From: Rhizobium sp. L1K21 | Lineage (GTDB): Bacteria > Pseudomonadota > Alphaproteobacteria > Rhizobiales > Rhizobiaceae | Direction of reading: 5' to 3' | Assembly (NCBI RefSeq): GCF_024055895.1 | Contig: NZ_JAMXLE010000001.1 | Span: 1,240,001 to 1,304,000 of the forward strand | DNA: 64,000 nucleotides | In this document: positions 8,679-15,745 of the stretch, piece by piece | Layout: each line of letters begins with the position of its first letter | How positions within the stretch are numbered: the stretch's first letter is position 1 | Program-made: the position numbers and the translations under genes | The notes under the pieces: model-generated | Database searches by the model: none | Seen by the model: only the letters and a program-made list of their open reading frames with translations | What the model was told of the DNA's origin: nothing

Positions 8679-9641
8679 TCAGTTGTAGAAGGCGTGAATT
8701 TTCACCGACGCCTCGCGCATCGCCTGGCGGAACTCCGGCGGCTCCAGGACCTCGATTTCGGCACCGAGACGCAGGAAGGTTGAAACGGACTCGTGCGTGG
8801 AGCCTGCCGGCAATTTGACGGTGCGCCAGCCGTCAGCTTCGTCGGGTTCGGAAACCTCCATGCGTGCCCGGGCAAAGGCGGGGCTGATGCCGGTGAGGAT
8901 GCGGTAGCCCAGGTTCGACACGCGGACTTTTGCGATGTGCGGATGCATTTCGGCTTCCAGACGTTGGGCGCTTTCACGCCAATAGGTCTCCACATCGAAG
9001 CCCTTGGGTCGCTGAAAGGTTTCGTTCGTTACGTCCAGCGCCTGGATGCGCGACACACGATAGGTGCGGTTCTGCCCGTCGGTCAGGCCGATCAGGTACC
9101 AGGCACCGTTTTTCAAGACGAGCGACAGGGGTGCAGTCGTGCGTTCCTTCTCGGCCTGCCAGCTTCGATAGCGCATTTTCACCAGCCGATCGTTCCAGAC
9201 GGCGCTCGATATGTCCTGAATGAACGCCGGTTCTTCCGGCTGGTCGAACCAGGCAGACGTATCGAGGTGAAACCGAGCCCGCATCCTTTCTGCGCTTTCC
9301 CGCAGCTTTTCGGGCAGGGCGACAGACAGTTTCTTTTGTGCCGCGGTCATGATGGAACCAAGGCCGAGGATCGTGGCAGGACCTGATAGGCCCGACAGGA
9401 ACAGTGCTTCAGCTTCTTCCGGGGAGAGGCCGTTGAGGCGTACGCGGTAGCCTTCCAGCAGCCGGTAACCGCCCTCAGGGCCACGTTCGCTGTAGACGGG
9501 AATGCCTGCCGCTGCGAGCTCGTCAATGTCGCGATAAATGGTTCTCAAGGACACGCCGTTTTCCTCGGCCAGATCGCCGGCCGAGACAAGACCGCGGGCC
9601 TGGAGTGTCGTCAGAATATTGATCAGGCGTGTTGCGCGCAC
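8679..9641 (-). CDS. YafY-type HTH/WYL transcriptional regulator
   Basis: A 320-residue regulator with an N-terminal helix-turn-helix (residues 1-55: RLINILTTLQ...SAGDLAEENGVSLRTIYRDIDEL) and a WYL-type ligand-sensing region (about 140-220, ending GAWYLIGLTDGQNRTYRVSRI) followed by a WCX extension. WYL proteins sense small molecules or nucleic acids and usually control a neighbouring gene. It is transcribed away from the GST gene across a 104-bp region that probably holds both promoters, so the GST is the likely target. Confidence 0.87.
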   Translation of the reverse strand: MRATRLINILTTLQARGLVSAGDLAEENGVSLRTIYRDIDELAAAGIPVYSERGPEGGYRLLEGYRVRLNGLSPEEAEALFLSGLSGPATILGLGSIMTAAQKKLSVALPEKLRESAERMRARFHLDTSAWFDQPEEPAFIQDISSAVWNDRLVKMRYRSWQAEKERTTAPLSLVLKNGAWYLIGLTDGQNRTYRVSRIQALDVTNETFQRPKGFDVETYWRESAQRLEAEMHPHIAKVRVSNLGYRILTGISPAFARARMEVSEPDEADGWRTVKLPAGSTHESVSTFLRLGAEIEVLEPPEFRQAMREASVKIHAFYN

Positions 9642-9745
9642 GAAAAAACTCTCATTTTTGCCGCTTCATTTTGTATATGACAAAAGCTGACAGGTATAGG
9701 GCGCTAGAGTGTTCTCATCGAAACGCCAAATCAAGGAGCTCTCCG

Positions 9746-10384
9746 GTGACCGATGATCGTATTACCCTCTATTACATGCCCCAAACCCGTGCATTCGGGA
9801 CGCGGGTCATGCTCGAAACCCTTGGCGTGCCTTACGATGTTCATGTCATGAACATGAAGACAGGAGAGAACAGGCGTCCGGACTATCTGGCCCTCAATCC
9901 CCTGGGCAAAGTGCCGGCCATTGGCCATCGCGGACGTTTGGTCACCGAGCAGGTGGCCATTGCCATCTACCTTGGCGATCTCTTTCCTGAAGCCAAGCTG
10001 GCACCGGCTGCTGACGATCCCGATCGCGGGGTCTACCTTCGCTGGCTGGTCTATTACGCGGCCTGCTTTGAACCGGCACTGATGGACAAGGCGCTCGGCA
10101 ATAATCCAGGCCCCATCAGCCAGTCTTTCTACGGTACTTATGACCTGATGCTCGATACGCTGGAAGGCGCATTGTCGAACGGTCCCTATATCCTCGGTGA
10201 GCGGATGAGCATGGCAGACATCCTGTGGGGCGTTGCCTTGAACTGGACGATGATGTTCGGCCTGGTGCCTGAGCGGCCCGCCTTTTCGCAACTCAAGGAG
10301 CGCATCATGGCGCTTCCGGCGGTCGCAAAGGTGCAGGCGGAAGAGGAAAAGCTCATTGCTCAGCAAGAGGCTGCCGCTGTCTGA
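9746..10384 (+). CDS. Glutathione S-transferase family protein
   Basis: A 212-residue protein with an N-terminal thioredoxin-like domain (ITLYYMPQTRAFGTRVMLE; cis-Pro segment LGKVPAI; glutathione-contact TEQVAIAIYL) and a C-terminal all-helical GST domain (ERMSMADILWG). A GTG start at 9746 is chosen because AAGGAG lies just upstream; the open frame extends further 5' but without family similarity. Substrate is unknown. It is divergent from the WYL regulator. Confidence 0.87.
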   Translation: MTDDRITLYYMPQTRAFGTRVMLETLGVPYDVHVMNMKTGENRRPDYLALNPLGKVPAIGHRGRLVTEQVAIAIYLGDLFPEAKLAPAADDPDRGVYLRWLVYYAACFEPALMDKALGNNPGPISQSFYGTYDLMLDTLEGALSNGPYILGERMSMADILWGVALNWTMMFGLVPERPAFSQLKERIMALPAVAKVQAEEEKLIAQQEAAAV

Positions 10385-10391
10385 AGCGCCT

Positions 10392-11252
10392 CTAGGCCAA
10401 TTTGAGAATGAGCGCGCCGCAGGCAATTGTGACACCTGCGGCGTAGCGCCATTTGCTGGCTGGTTCCCGGAAGATGAAAATGGAAATCAGCAGCGCGAAG
10501 AGAATGGAGGTTTCGCGCAGTGCTGCCACCATGGCAACCGGTGCCTTCGTCATCGCCCAGAGTGCAAGACTGTAAGCGCCAACGGAGCCGCCGCCGCCAA
10601 CAATGGCGCGCCACCAATTATGGCGAAGATGGTCGACGACCTCATGTCTGCCGCGTTTTAAAAAGGCATAGAGGTAGAGCGGTATCGGCGGGAAGATCGA
10701 AATCCAGAATGTGTATGCAACAGGGTCATTGGCAATACGTGCGCCATAACCGTCGACCATCGTGTAAGTGGCGATCACGCAGGCATTGGCAAGCGCAAAG
10801 AGTGCGGCGAGCGGACCGCCGCGGCGCGCTTCAAGCGCCATGACCAGAACGCCCGCACTGATGACGAAAATGCCCACAAGCGCACCACCATGCAGCGATT
10901 CGCCAAAGATCGTCATTCCGGCAAAGGTCACAATCAATGGAGCTGCCCCACGCATAAGCGGATAGACGAGCGCTATGCCGCCGTGGTGATAGCCCGCCGC
11001 GATGAGCTGATAATAGGCGAAGTGGATCAATGTTGAACCGATGACAAAGGGCCATATTTGCCAACCGGGGGCCGGCAGAAAGAAGAGGCCGATGATCGAA
11101 ACCAGCGAAGCGCCGAGCGCAATCGCCGAGGAATCGAGCATCTTGTTGGAGCCATTTTTGACGATTGCGTTCCATGTTGCATGCAGGAGCGCGGAAAAAA
11201 GGACAAGGGCGACGACGTCAGGTGGCACCGGCAGTTCCCGTTTCAGGAGCAA
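10392..11252 (-). CDS. DMT (EamA) family transporter
   Basis: A 286-residue integral membrane protein with about ten hydrophobic segments arranged as two EamA repeats. The conserved ALLHATWNAIVK near the N-terminus and VAALRETSILFALLISIFIFREP in the second repeat are typical of drug/metabolite exporters of the RhaT/EamA type. Substrate is unknown. The start shown gives a short polar lead (residues 1-13) before the first helix. It converges on the GST gene with a 7-bp gap. Confidence 0.85.
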   Translation of the reverse strand: MLLKRELPVPPDVVALVLFSALLHATWNAIVKNGSNKMLDSSAIALGASLVSIIGLFFLPAPGWQIWPFVIGSTLIHFAYYQLIAAGYHHGGIALVYPLMRGAAPLIVTFAGMTIFGESLHGGALVGIFVISAGVLVMALEARRGGPLAALFALANACVIATYTMVDGYGARIANDPVAYTFWISIFPPIPLYLYAFLKRGRHEVVDHLRHNWWRAIVGGGGSVGAYSLALWAMTKAPVAMVAALRETSILFALLISIFIFREPASKWRYAAGVTIACGALILKLA

Positions 11253-11664
11253 AGCGTTCGCGAGGTTTCCGCTGGCAGAGAGGTGCGCTGATGCTGATCG
11301 GCCACCCGTGTGACGGAAATACCTGCAATGACGTAGCGAATTCGCGCGCCGAAATACAGCGCGTTTTTCTGCGCTTTCTGCGACGTGACCATTTCACTGA
11401 GCATCCTCAATATTAGATTTATCTGAAATACGGATGTACAAAAGCGGCACAAAGCAAAAACAATCTCTGATTTGTGGGTTTAGGCCTTTAAAACTTGGCA
11501 TTCGTCAATATTGGAATTTTTTTAACGTTTTGAAATTTTAAATCTTTTGCCTGTTTGAGCGGCTCTTTCGTTATTGGTTTTTCAATTCGGATTGACGAGA
11601 GCGTGCGCATCACGCATAGCATGAACAAGAACAAAATAAGTACAAGCAGCACTAGGGAAAAGTC
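11253..11664. other. 412-bp intergenic region without a recognisable gene
   Basis: This lies between the divergent EamA and VOC genes. The half nearest the VOC gene (about 11400-11640) is clearly richer in A and T than the surroundings, with runs such as ATTTTTTTAACGTTTTGAAATTTTAAA, and probably carries promoters. No tRNA, riboswitch core or coding frame with an RBS was found. Confidence 0.5.
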
Positions 11665-12096
11665 ATGTCGATGGATCGGCGTATTTCATTGGTCACGCTG
11701 GGCGTGGAAGATGTTGCTCGCGCAACCGCATTTTACGAGCGGCTGGGCTGGGTTCGTTCCAGCGTCTCACAGGAGGCGGTGACCTTCATACAGTTGAAGG
11801 GCGTTGTGCTCGGCCTGTTTTCACGCGCGGCTCTTGCCGAAGATGCAGGGGTCGAAGATACGCAAAAAGGTTTCTCGGGCGTCACACTTGCCCACAACCT
11901 GTCTTCGCGCGCCGGCGTCGATGCCGTTTACAAATTTGCGCTTTCGTGCGGCGCAACGTCGGCCAAACCGCCCGAAAAGGTCTTCTGGGGCGGTTATTCC
12001 GGTTATTTTGCCGATCCGGACGGGCATCTCTGGGAGGTCGCTCACAACCCATTCTTTGAAATGAATGAAAGCGGGCACCTGGTTTTGCCCGACTAA
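11665..12096 (+). CDS. VOC (glyoxalase/bleomycin resistance) family protein
   Basis: A 143-residue protein built from two beta-alpha-beta-beta-beta modules: RRISLVTLGVEDVARATAFYERLGW at the N-terminus and GYSGYFADPDGHLWEVAHNP near the C-terminus, where the terminal Glu is a usual metal ligand. Members are lyases, dioxygenases or resistance proteins that bind a divalent metal; the substrate here is unknown. The gene stands alone behind an AT-rich upstream region. Confidence 0.85.
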   Translation: MSMDRRISLVTLGVEDVARATAFYERLGWVRSSVSQEAVTFIQLKGVVLGLFSRAALAEDAGVEDTQKGFSGVTLAHNLSSRAGVDAVYKFALSCGATSAKPPEKVFWGGYSGYFADPDGHLWEVAHNPFFEMNESGHLVLPD

Positions 12097-12108
12097 TGAG
12101 GGCTGCGG

Positions 12109-12444
12109 TCAATCGCAGCCCGGTGCCATAATGAAGAGATCGCAGCGATCCGGCTCGTCAATGCAGCGTAGAACAGGGCAACTGCCGTCCTTTGCCGGCA
12201 CGTCCGTTCTCTGTGTCACTTCGTGCGGTCCGCAGGCATTCTGTCTGCCGACGTAGCGATCATAGAGTGTCAGACCGGGTGTGTGCTCGGATGGATAGCG
12301 CAAGATTGCGGCGCCCTCGCGGTCGAGGGCAGTCCTGATCTGGCCGCACGTCATCGACTGGGTTTCATATCGGGAAATGGCCAGGGCTTGCGAGGCGCAA
12401 AGCGCGGAAAAAAGAACGGCAATTATCAGGCGCATGATGGGCAT
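12109..12444 (-). CDS. Hypothetical secreted six-cysteine protein
   Basis: This 111-residue protein has a convincing signal peptide (MRLIIAVLFSALCASQALA; the ATG at residue 4 is an equally good start). The mature part is about 89 residues with six cysteines, enough for three disulfides in the periplasm, and no recognised domain. It converges with the VOC gene and its start faces the CoA-binding protein gene. No function is proposed. Confidence 0.6.
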   Translation of the reverse strand: MPIMRLIIAVLFSALCASQALAISRYETQSMTCGQIRTALDREGAAILRYPSEHTPGLTLYDRYVGRQNACGPHEVTQRTDVPAKDGSCPVLRCIDEPDRCDLFIMAPGCD

Positions 12445-12570
12445 CCATTTGAAATTGGCTTGCGAGAACTTATCTCAATTATCGCGCTAAACTCTAAAGC
12501 GAGATCAAGGCGCTTTGTTGACCTGCCGCTATCCATAGCCTGCAAGGCTTTTGCCAAAGAGAGGTTTTCC

Positions 12571-12999
12571 ATGAACCACGATCATTACTCAGACGACTAC
12601 ATTACCGACATTCTGAAGACTGTGAAAACCATTGCGCTTGTTGGTGCCTCCCCAAAGGAGGAGCGGCCAAGCCATCGGGTCATGAAGTTTCTGCAGAGCA
12701 AAGGATACCGCGTCATTCCCGTCAATCCGGGCCAGGCCGGCAAGATGATTTTGGGCGAACCGGTACAGGCAACGCTTGGCGATGTGCACGAGCCGGTGGA
12801 CATGGTGGACGTTTTTCGCGCACCGGAATATCTCAGCGCCGTCGTCGATGATGCACTGGCGATGACCGAGCGTCCCAGCGTTATCTGGGGCCAGCTTGAG
12901 ATTCGCGACGATGCTGCCGCTGCCAAAGCGGAGGCGGCGGGTCTGAAGGTTGTGATGAACCGTTGCCCGGCGATCGAGATTCCGCGTTTGGGCTTGTGA
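12571..12999 (+). CDS. CoA-binding domain protein (YccU-like)
   Basis: A 142-residue single-domain Rossmann protein of the CoA_binding_2 family: IALVGASPKEERPSHRVMKFL forms the nucleotide-binding loop, and VIPVNPGQAG, VDMVDVFRAPE and VIWGQLEIRDD follow in the expected order. The start at 12571 is preceded by GAGAGG; the open frame runs further upstream without similarity. The family resembles the CoA-binding part of succinyl-CoA synthetase but has no proven reaction. It often neighbours a Cys/Met metabolism gene, as it does here. Confidence 0.88.
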   Translation: MNHDHYSDDYITDILKTVKTIALVGASPKEERPSHRVMKFLQSKGYRVIPVNPGQAGKMILGEPVQATLGDVHEPVDMVDVFRAPEYLSAVVDDALAMTERPSVIWGQLEIRDDAAAAKAEAAGLKVVMNRCPAIEIPRLGL

Positions 13000-13030
13000 A
13001 ATCTCGCAGTTTAGCGTTTTGCGATGCGCG

Positions 13031-13447
13031 TTAGGGCGCAAGCATGTCGGGGTCCGCACGCAATGCGTTGAGACGGTCGGCATTGTTGCAATAGGAGAGA
13101 TAGCGTTCCGATGCCGTGCCGTCACGGAGATCTGAACGGCAGCCGCCCTTGTTGGCACAGGTCGAGCAGGCGGCCTGCATGGATTTGAAAGCCTCGGGAT
13201 CGTTTGTTTCCACGTCAACCGGGTCAATATTGAGCGCCTGCATCATGAAAGGCATTTCGTCGGCGTTTGATGGCTTCTGGTCTTCATTACCAGGAGTGAC
13301 ACCAGCGTGAGCGGCGATATTGTCAAGCGCAATGCGGTCTATTTCCCTCAGCGCGTTCTGTCCGTCGTTCTGGGCGAGCCAAGCCCTCCAGGGATCTTGA
13401 AGACACTCTGCCGGATTGGCCTTTTGCATTGACGCCTGTGCTCTCAT
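13031..13447 (-). CDS. DUF6455-like cysteine-motif protein
   Basis: A 138-residue protein whose C-terminal half carries CSTCANKGGC, then SDLRDGTASERYLSYCNNADRLNAL. This CxxCxxxxxC...C pattern is the signature I associate with the DUF6455 family of small alphaproteobacterial proteins, possibly metal- or cluster-binding. The N-terminal half is unremarkable. It is divergent from the O-acetylhomoserine sulfhydrylase gene and shares its upstream region, which includes an FNR-type box. Family name is from memory. Confidence 0.6.
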   Translation of the reverse strand: MRAQASMQKANPAECLQDPWRAWLAQNDGQNALREIDRIALDNIAAHAGVTPGNEDQKPSNADEMPFMMQALNIDPVDVETNDPEAFKSMQAACSTCANKGGCRSDLRDGTASERYLSYCNNADRLNALRADPDMLAP

Positions 13448-13525
13448 ATCCCCCGAACTTTCCTCATTTTTGGCCGCGGATTTGATTTATTGCATTTATC
13501 ATTCTGCGGACGGCGTTGGATTGCT

Positions 13526-13539
13526 TTGATCTTGATCAA
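13526..13539. promoter_or_regulatory. FNR/FixK-type box upstream of the sulfhydrylase gene
   Basis: The sequence TTGATcttgATCAA matches the FNR/FnrN/FixK dyad TTGAT-N4-ATCAA exactly. It lies in the divergent region between the DUF6455-like gene and the O-acetylhomoserine sulfhydrylase gene, about 140 bp before the latter's start. An FnrN-type regulator is encoded at 58.1-58.8 kb. Confidence 0.6.
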
Positions 13540-13680
13540 TGGCCCTATCCGTTTACATGCGATGGGAGCGGAAAGCCGAGGGTGTTCTCGCGTGGGTGCA
13601 CTTGCACTCTGCAGCAAACGCGTTCATCTGTTGGCAGCCAAGAGGAAGAGCCGAACCAACCCGGCCAGATTAGAGGAGAC

Positions 13681-14967
13681 ATGATCGTGAGCGACCAAAA
13701 AGGTTTCAGCACCAAGGCTATCCATGCCGGCACAGCGCCGGATCCGACGACGGGTGCCCGGGCGACCCCCATCTATCAAACGACCAGTTTCGTGTTCAAG
13801 GATACCGATCATGCGGCCGCGCTGTTCGGCCTTCAGGAATTCGGCAATATCTATACCCGCATCATGAACCCCACAACGGCGGTTCTGGAAGAGAAGGTGG
13901 CTGCGCTGGAAGGGGGCACAGCTGCTCTTGCAACGGCGTCGGGTCACGCCGCCCAGCTTCTGGTGTTCCACACGATCATGCAGCCGGGATGCAACTTCGT
14001 TGCGGCCAAGCGGCTTTATGGCGGTTCGATCAACCAGTTCGGACACGCGTTCAAAAGCTTTGACTGGCAGGTGCGCTGGGCCGATCCGGCAGACATGGGC
14101 GATATCGAAAAGCAGATCGATGAGAAGACGCGGGCGATCTTCATCGAAAGCCTCGCCAATCCTGGCGGCACCTTTGTCGACATCGCAGCCATTGCAGAGG
14201 TCGCGCACAAACATGGCCTCCCGCTCATCGTCGACAACACCATGGCCACACCCTATCTCGTGCGTCCGATCGAGCACGGTGCCGATATTGTCGTGCATTC
14301 GCTGACCAAGTTCATGGGCGGGCACGGAAACTCCATGGGCGGCATCATTGTTGATGGCGGTAAGTTCGACTGGTCGAAATCCGGTAATTACCCCATGCTT
14401 TCCGAACCGCGCCCGGAATATGCCGGCGTGGTCCTGCATCAGGCGCTGGGCGAAATCGCATTTGCCATTGCTGCGCGGGTTCTCGGGCTTCGCGATTTCG
14501 GTCCCGCTATCTCGCCGTTCAACGCGTTCATGATCCAGACCGGTATCGAAACCTTGCCGCTCAGAATGCAGAAACATTGCGACAATGCGCTCGAAGTGGC
14601 CCGCTGGTTGAAGCAGCATGACAAGGTTTCATGGGTTTCCTATTCGGCTCTGCCGGATGATGAAAACCATGCGCTGCAGCAGAAATATTCGCCCAAGGGT
14701 GGCGGCGCTGTCTTTACCTTCGGCCTGAAGGGCGGTTTTGAGGCCGGCAAGACCTTTGTCGAGAGCCTGGAAATGTTCTCCCATCTCGCCAATATCGGTG
14801 ACACGCGGTCGCTCGTCATTCACCCGGCCTCCACAACGCACCGTCAGCTCTCCGAGGAGCAGCAGATCGCCGCTGGAGCGGGACCGGATGTCGTGCGTCT
14901 TTCCATCGGCATCGAGGACGCCAGCGACATCATTGCCGATCTGGAACAGGCGCTGGCCAAAGCCTGA
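13681..14967 (+). CDS. O-acetylhomoserine sulfhydrylase (Cys/Met metabolism PLP enzyme)
   Basis: A 428-residue PLP enzyme of the cystathionine gamma-synthase family. It has TKAIHAG at the N-terminus, YTRIMNPT, the DNTMATPYL strand and the PLP lysine in VHSLTKFMGGHG (K210). The length of about 430 and the FVESLEMFSHLANIGDTRSLVIHPASTTH segment fit the MetY/O-acetylhomoserine aminocarboxypropyltransferase group, which makes homocysteine from O-acetylhomoserine and sulfide. Start at 13681 follows GAGGAG. It supplies homocysteine, the acceptor of the methyltransferase encoded at 32.7 kb. I saw no SAM-II riboswitch core in the leader. Confidence 0.9.
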   Translation: MIVSDQKGFSTKAIHAGTAPDPTTGARATPIYQTTSFVFKDTDHAAALFGLQEFGNIYTRIMNPTTAVLEEKVAALEGGTAALATASGHAAQLLVFHTIMQPGCNFVAAKRLYGGSINQFGHAFKSFDWQVRWADPADMGDIEKQIDEKTRAIFIESLANPGGTFVDIAAIAEVAHKHGLPLIVDNTMATPYLVRPIEHGADIVVHSLTKFMGGHGNSMGGIIVDGGKFDWSKSGNYPMLSEPRPEYAGVVLHQALGEIAFAIAARVLGLRDFGPAISPFNAFMIQTGIETLPLRMQKHCDNALEVARWLKQHDKVSWVSYSALPDDENHALQQKYSPKGGGAVFTFGLKGGFEAGKTFVESLEMFSHLANIGDTRSLVIHPASTTHRQLSEEQQIAAGAGPDVVRLSIGIEDASDIIADLEQALAKA

Positions 14968-14977
14968 TTCTCTCATC

Positions 14978-15007
14978 TGCCGGCGCAGCATTGAATTTGC
15001 GCCGGCA
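14978..15007 (+). terminator. Hairpin after the sulfhydrylase gene
   Basis: A perfect 10-bp stem, TGCCGGCGCA with TGCGCCGGCA and a 10-base loop, begins 10 bases after the stop codon. It is not followed by a T-run, so termination strength is uncertain. Confidence 0.55.
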
Positions 15008-15152
15008 TGTCTCTATCCAGCACAAAGGGCCATCTAATACTGCGGTCCGAGTTGAGGCAATCGACTGCAAAGCTGCCGTTTTCATGAACTGGAAATGCTG
15101 TATTGTGGCTCGCGCGCAGTCGTCGGGATTTTCAGTGCCGTGAGGAGGCTTG

Positions 15153-15710
15153 ATGCAAAACGATCAGATCGTTGATCCGGAGGCCGTTATCGAATTCTGG
15201 TTTTCGGAATTGAGTGAAGAGGACTGGTTCGTCAAGAACGAGGACTTGGACAGGCAGATCGAGAGGCGGTTCGGCGCAACGCACCGCGCGCTTCTGCGCT
15301 CTGTTGGCCCGGAATGGCATGAAAATGCCGAAACGCGCCTTGCGGCGATTATCGTGCTTGACCAGTTTTCCCGCAACATCTACCGCGACACGCCTTATGC
15401 CTTTGCCGCCGACCCGCTGGGGCTGCGTGAAGCGCGCCTTGCGCTTGAACTCGGTGCCGATGCGGAGGTCCATCCGCGCAAACGCCTGTTCTTCTATCTG
15501 CCCTTCGAGCACTCCGAGAATATGGACGACCAGAACACCGCGGTGCGCCTTTGTGAAGCACTTGGAAATGACACCTATCTTCGCTATGCGGAGGCGCATC
15601 GCGATGTGATTGCCGAATTTGGTCGGTTCCCGCATCGCAATTCCATTCTGGCTCGTCCTTCCACGAAAGAGGAGCTGGAATATCTGGCAAAACCGGATAG
15701 CGGCTTTTAA
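15153..15710 (+). CDS. DUF924 family protein
   Basis: A 185-residue protein of the all-alpha DUF924 family, showing VIEFWFSEL at the N-terminus, the signature LAAIIVLDQFSRNIYRDTPYAFAADPLGLREA in the middle and FFYLPFEHSE...NTAVRLCEAL further on. The fold is TPR-like; no biochemical role is established. The ATG at 15153 sits just behind GAGGAGG. It is followed 35 bp later by the mechanosensitive channel gene. Confidence 0.9.
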   Translation: MQNDQIVDPEAVIEFWFSELSEEDWFVKNEDLDRQIERRFGATHRALLRSVGPEWHENAETRLAAIIVLDQFSRNIYRDTPYAFAADPLGLREARLALELGADAEVHPRKRLFFYLPFEHSENMDDQNTAVRLCEALGNDTYLRYAEAHRDVIAEFGRFPHRNSILARPSTKEELEYLAKPDSGF

Positions 15711-15745
15711 TTTGCAAGGCGTCATGCAGGGACCGGCGGGATTTC

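Noticed and set aside
13448-13680. SAM-II riboswitch before the O-acetylhomoserine sulfhydrylase gene
   Set aside because: Such elements often precede met genes in alphaproteobacteria, but the conserved core could not be found in this leader.
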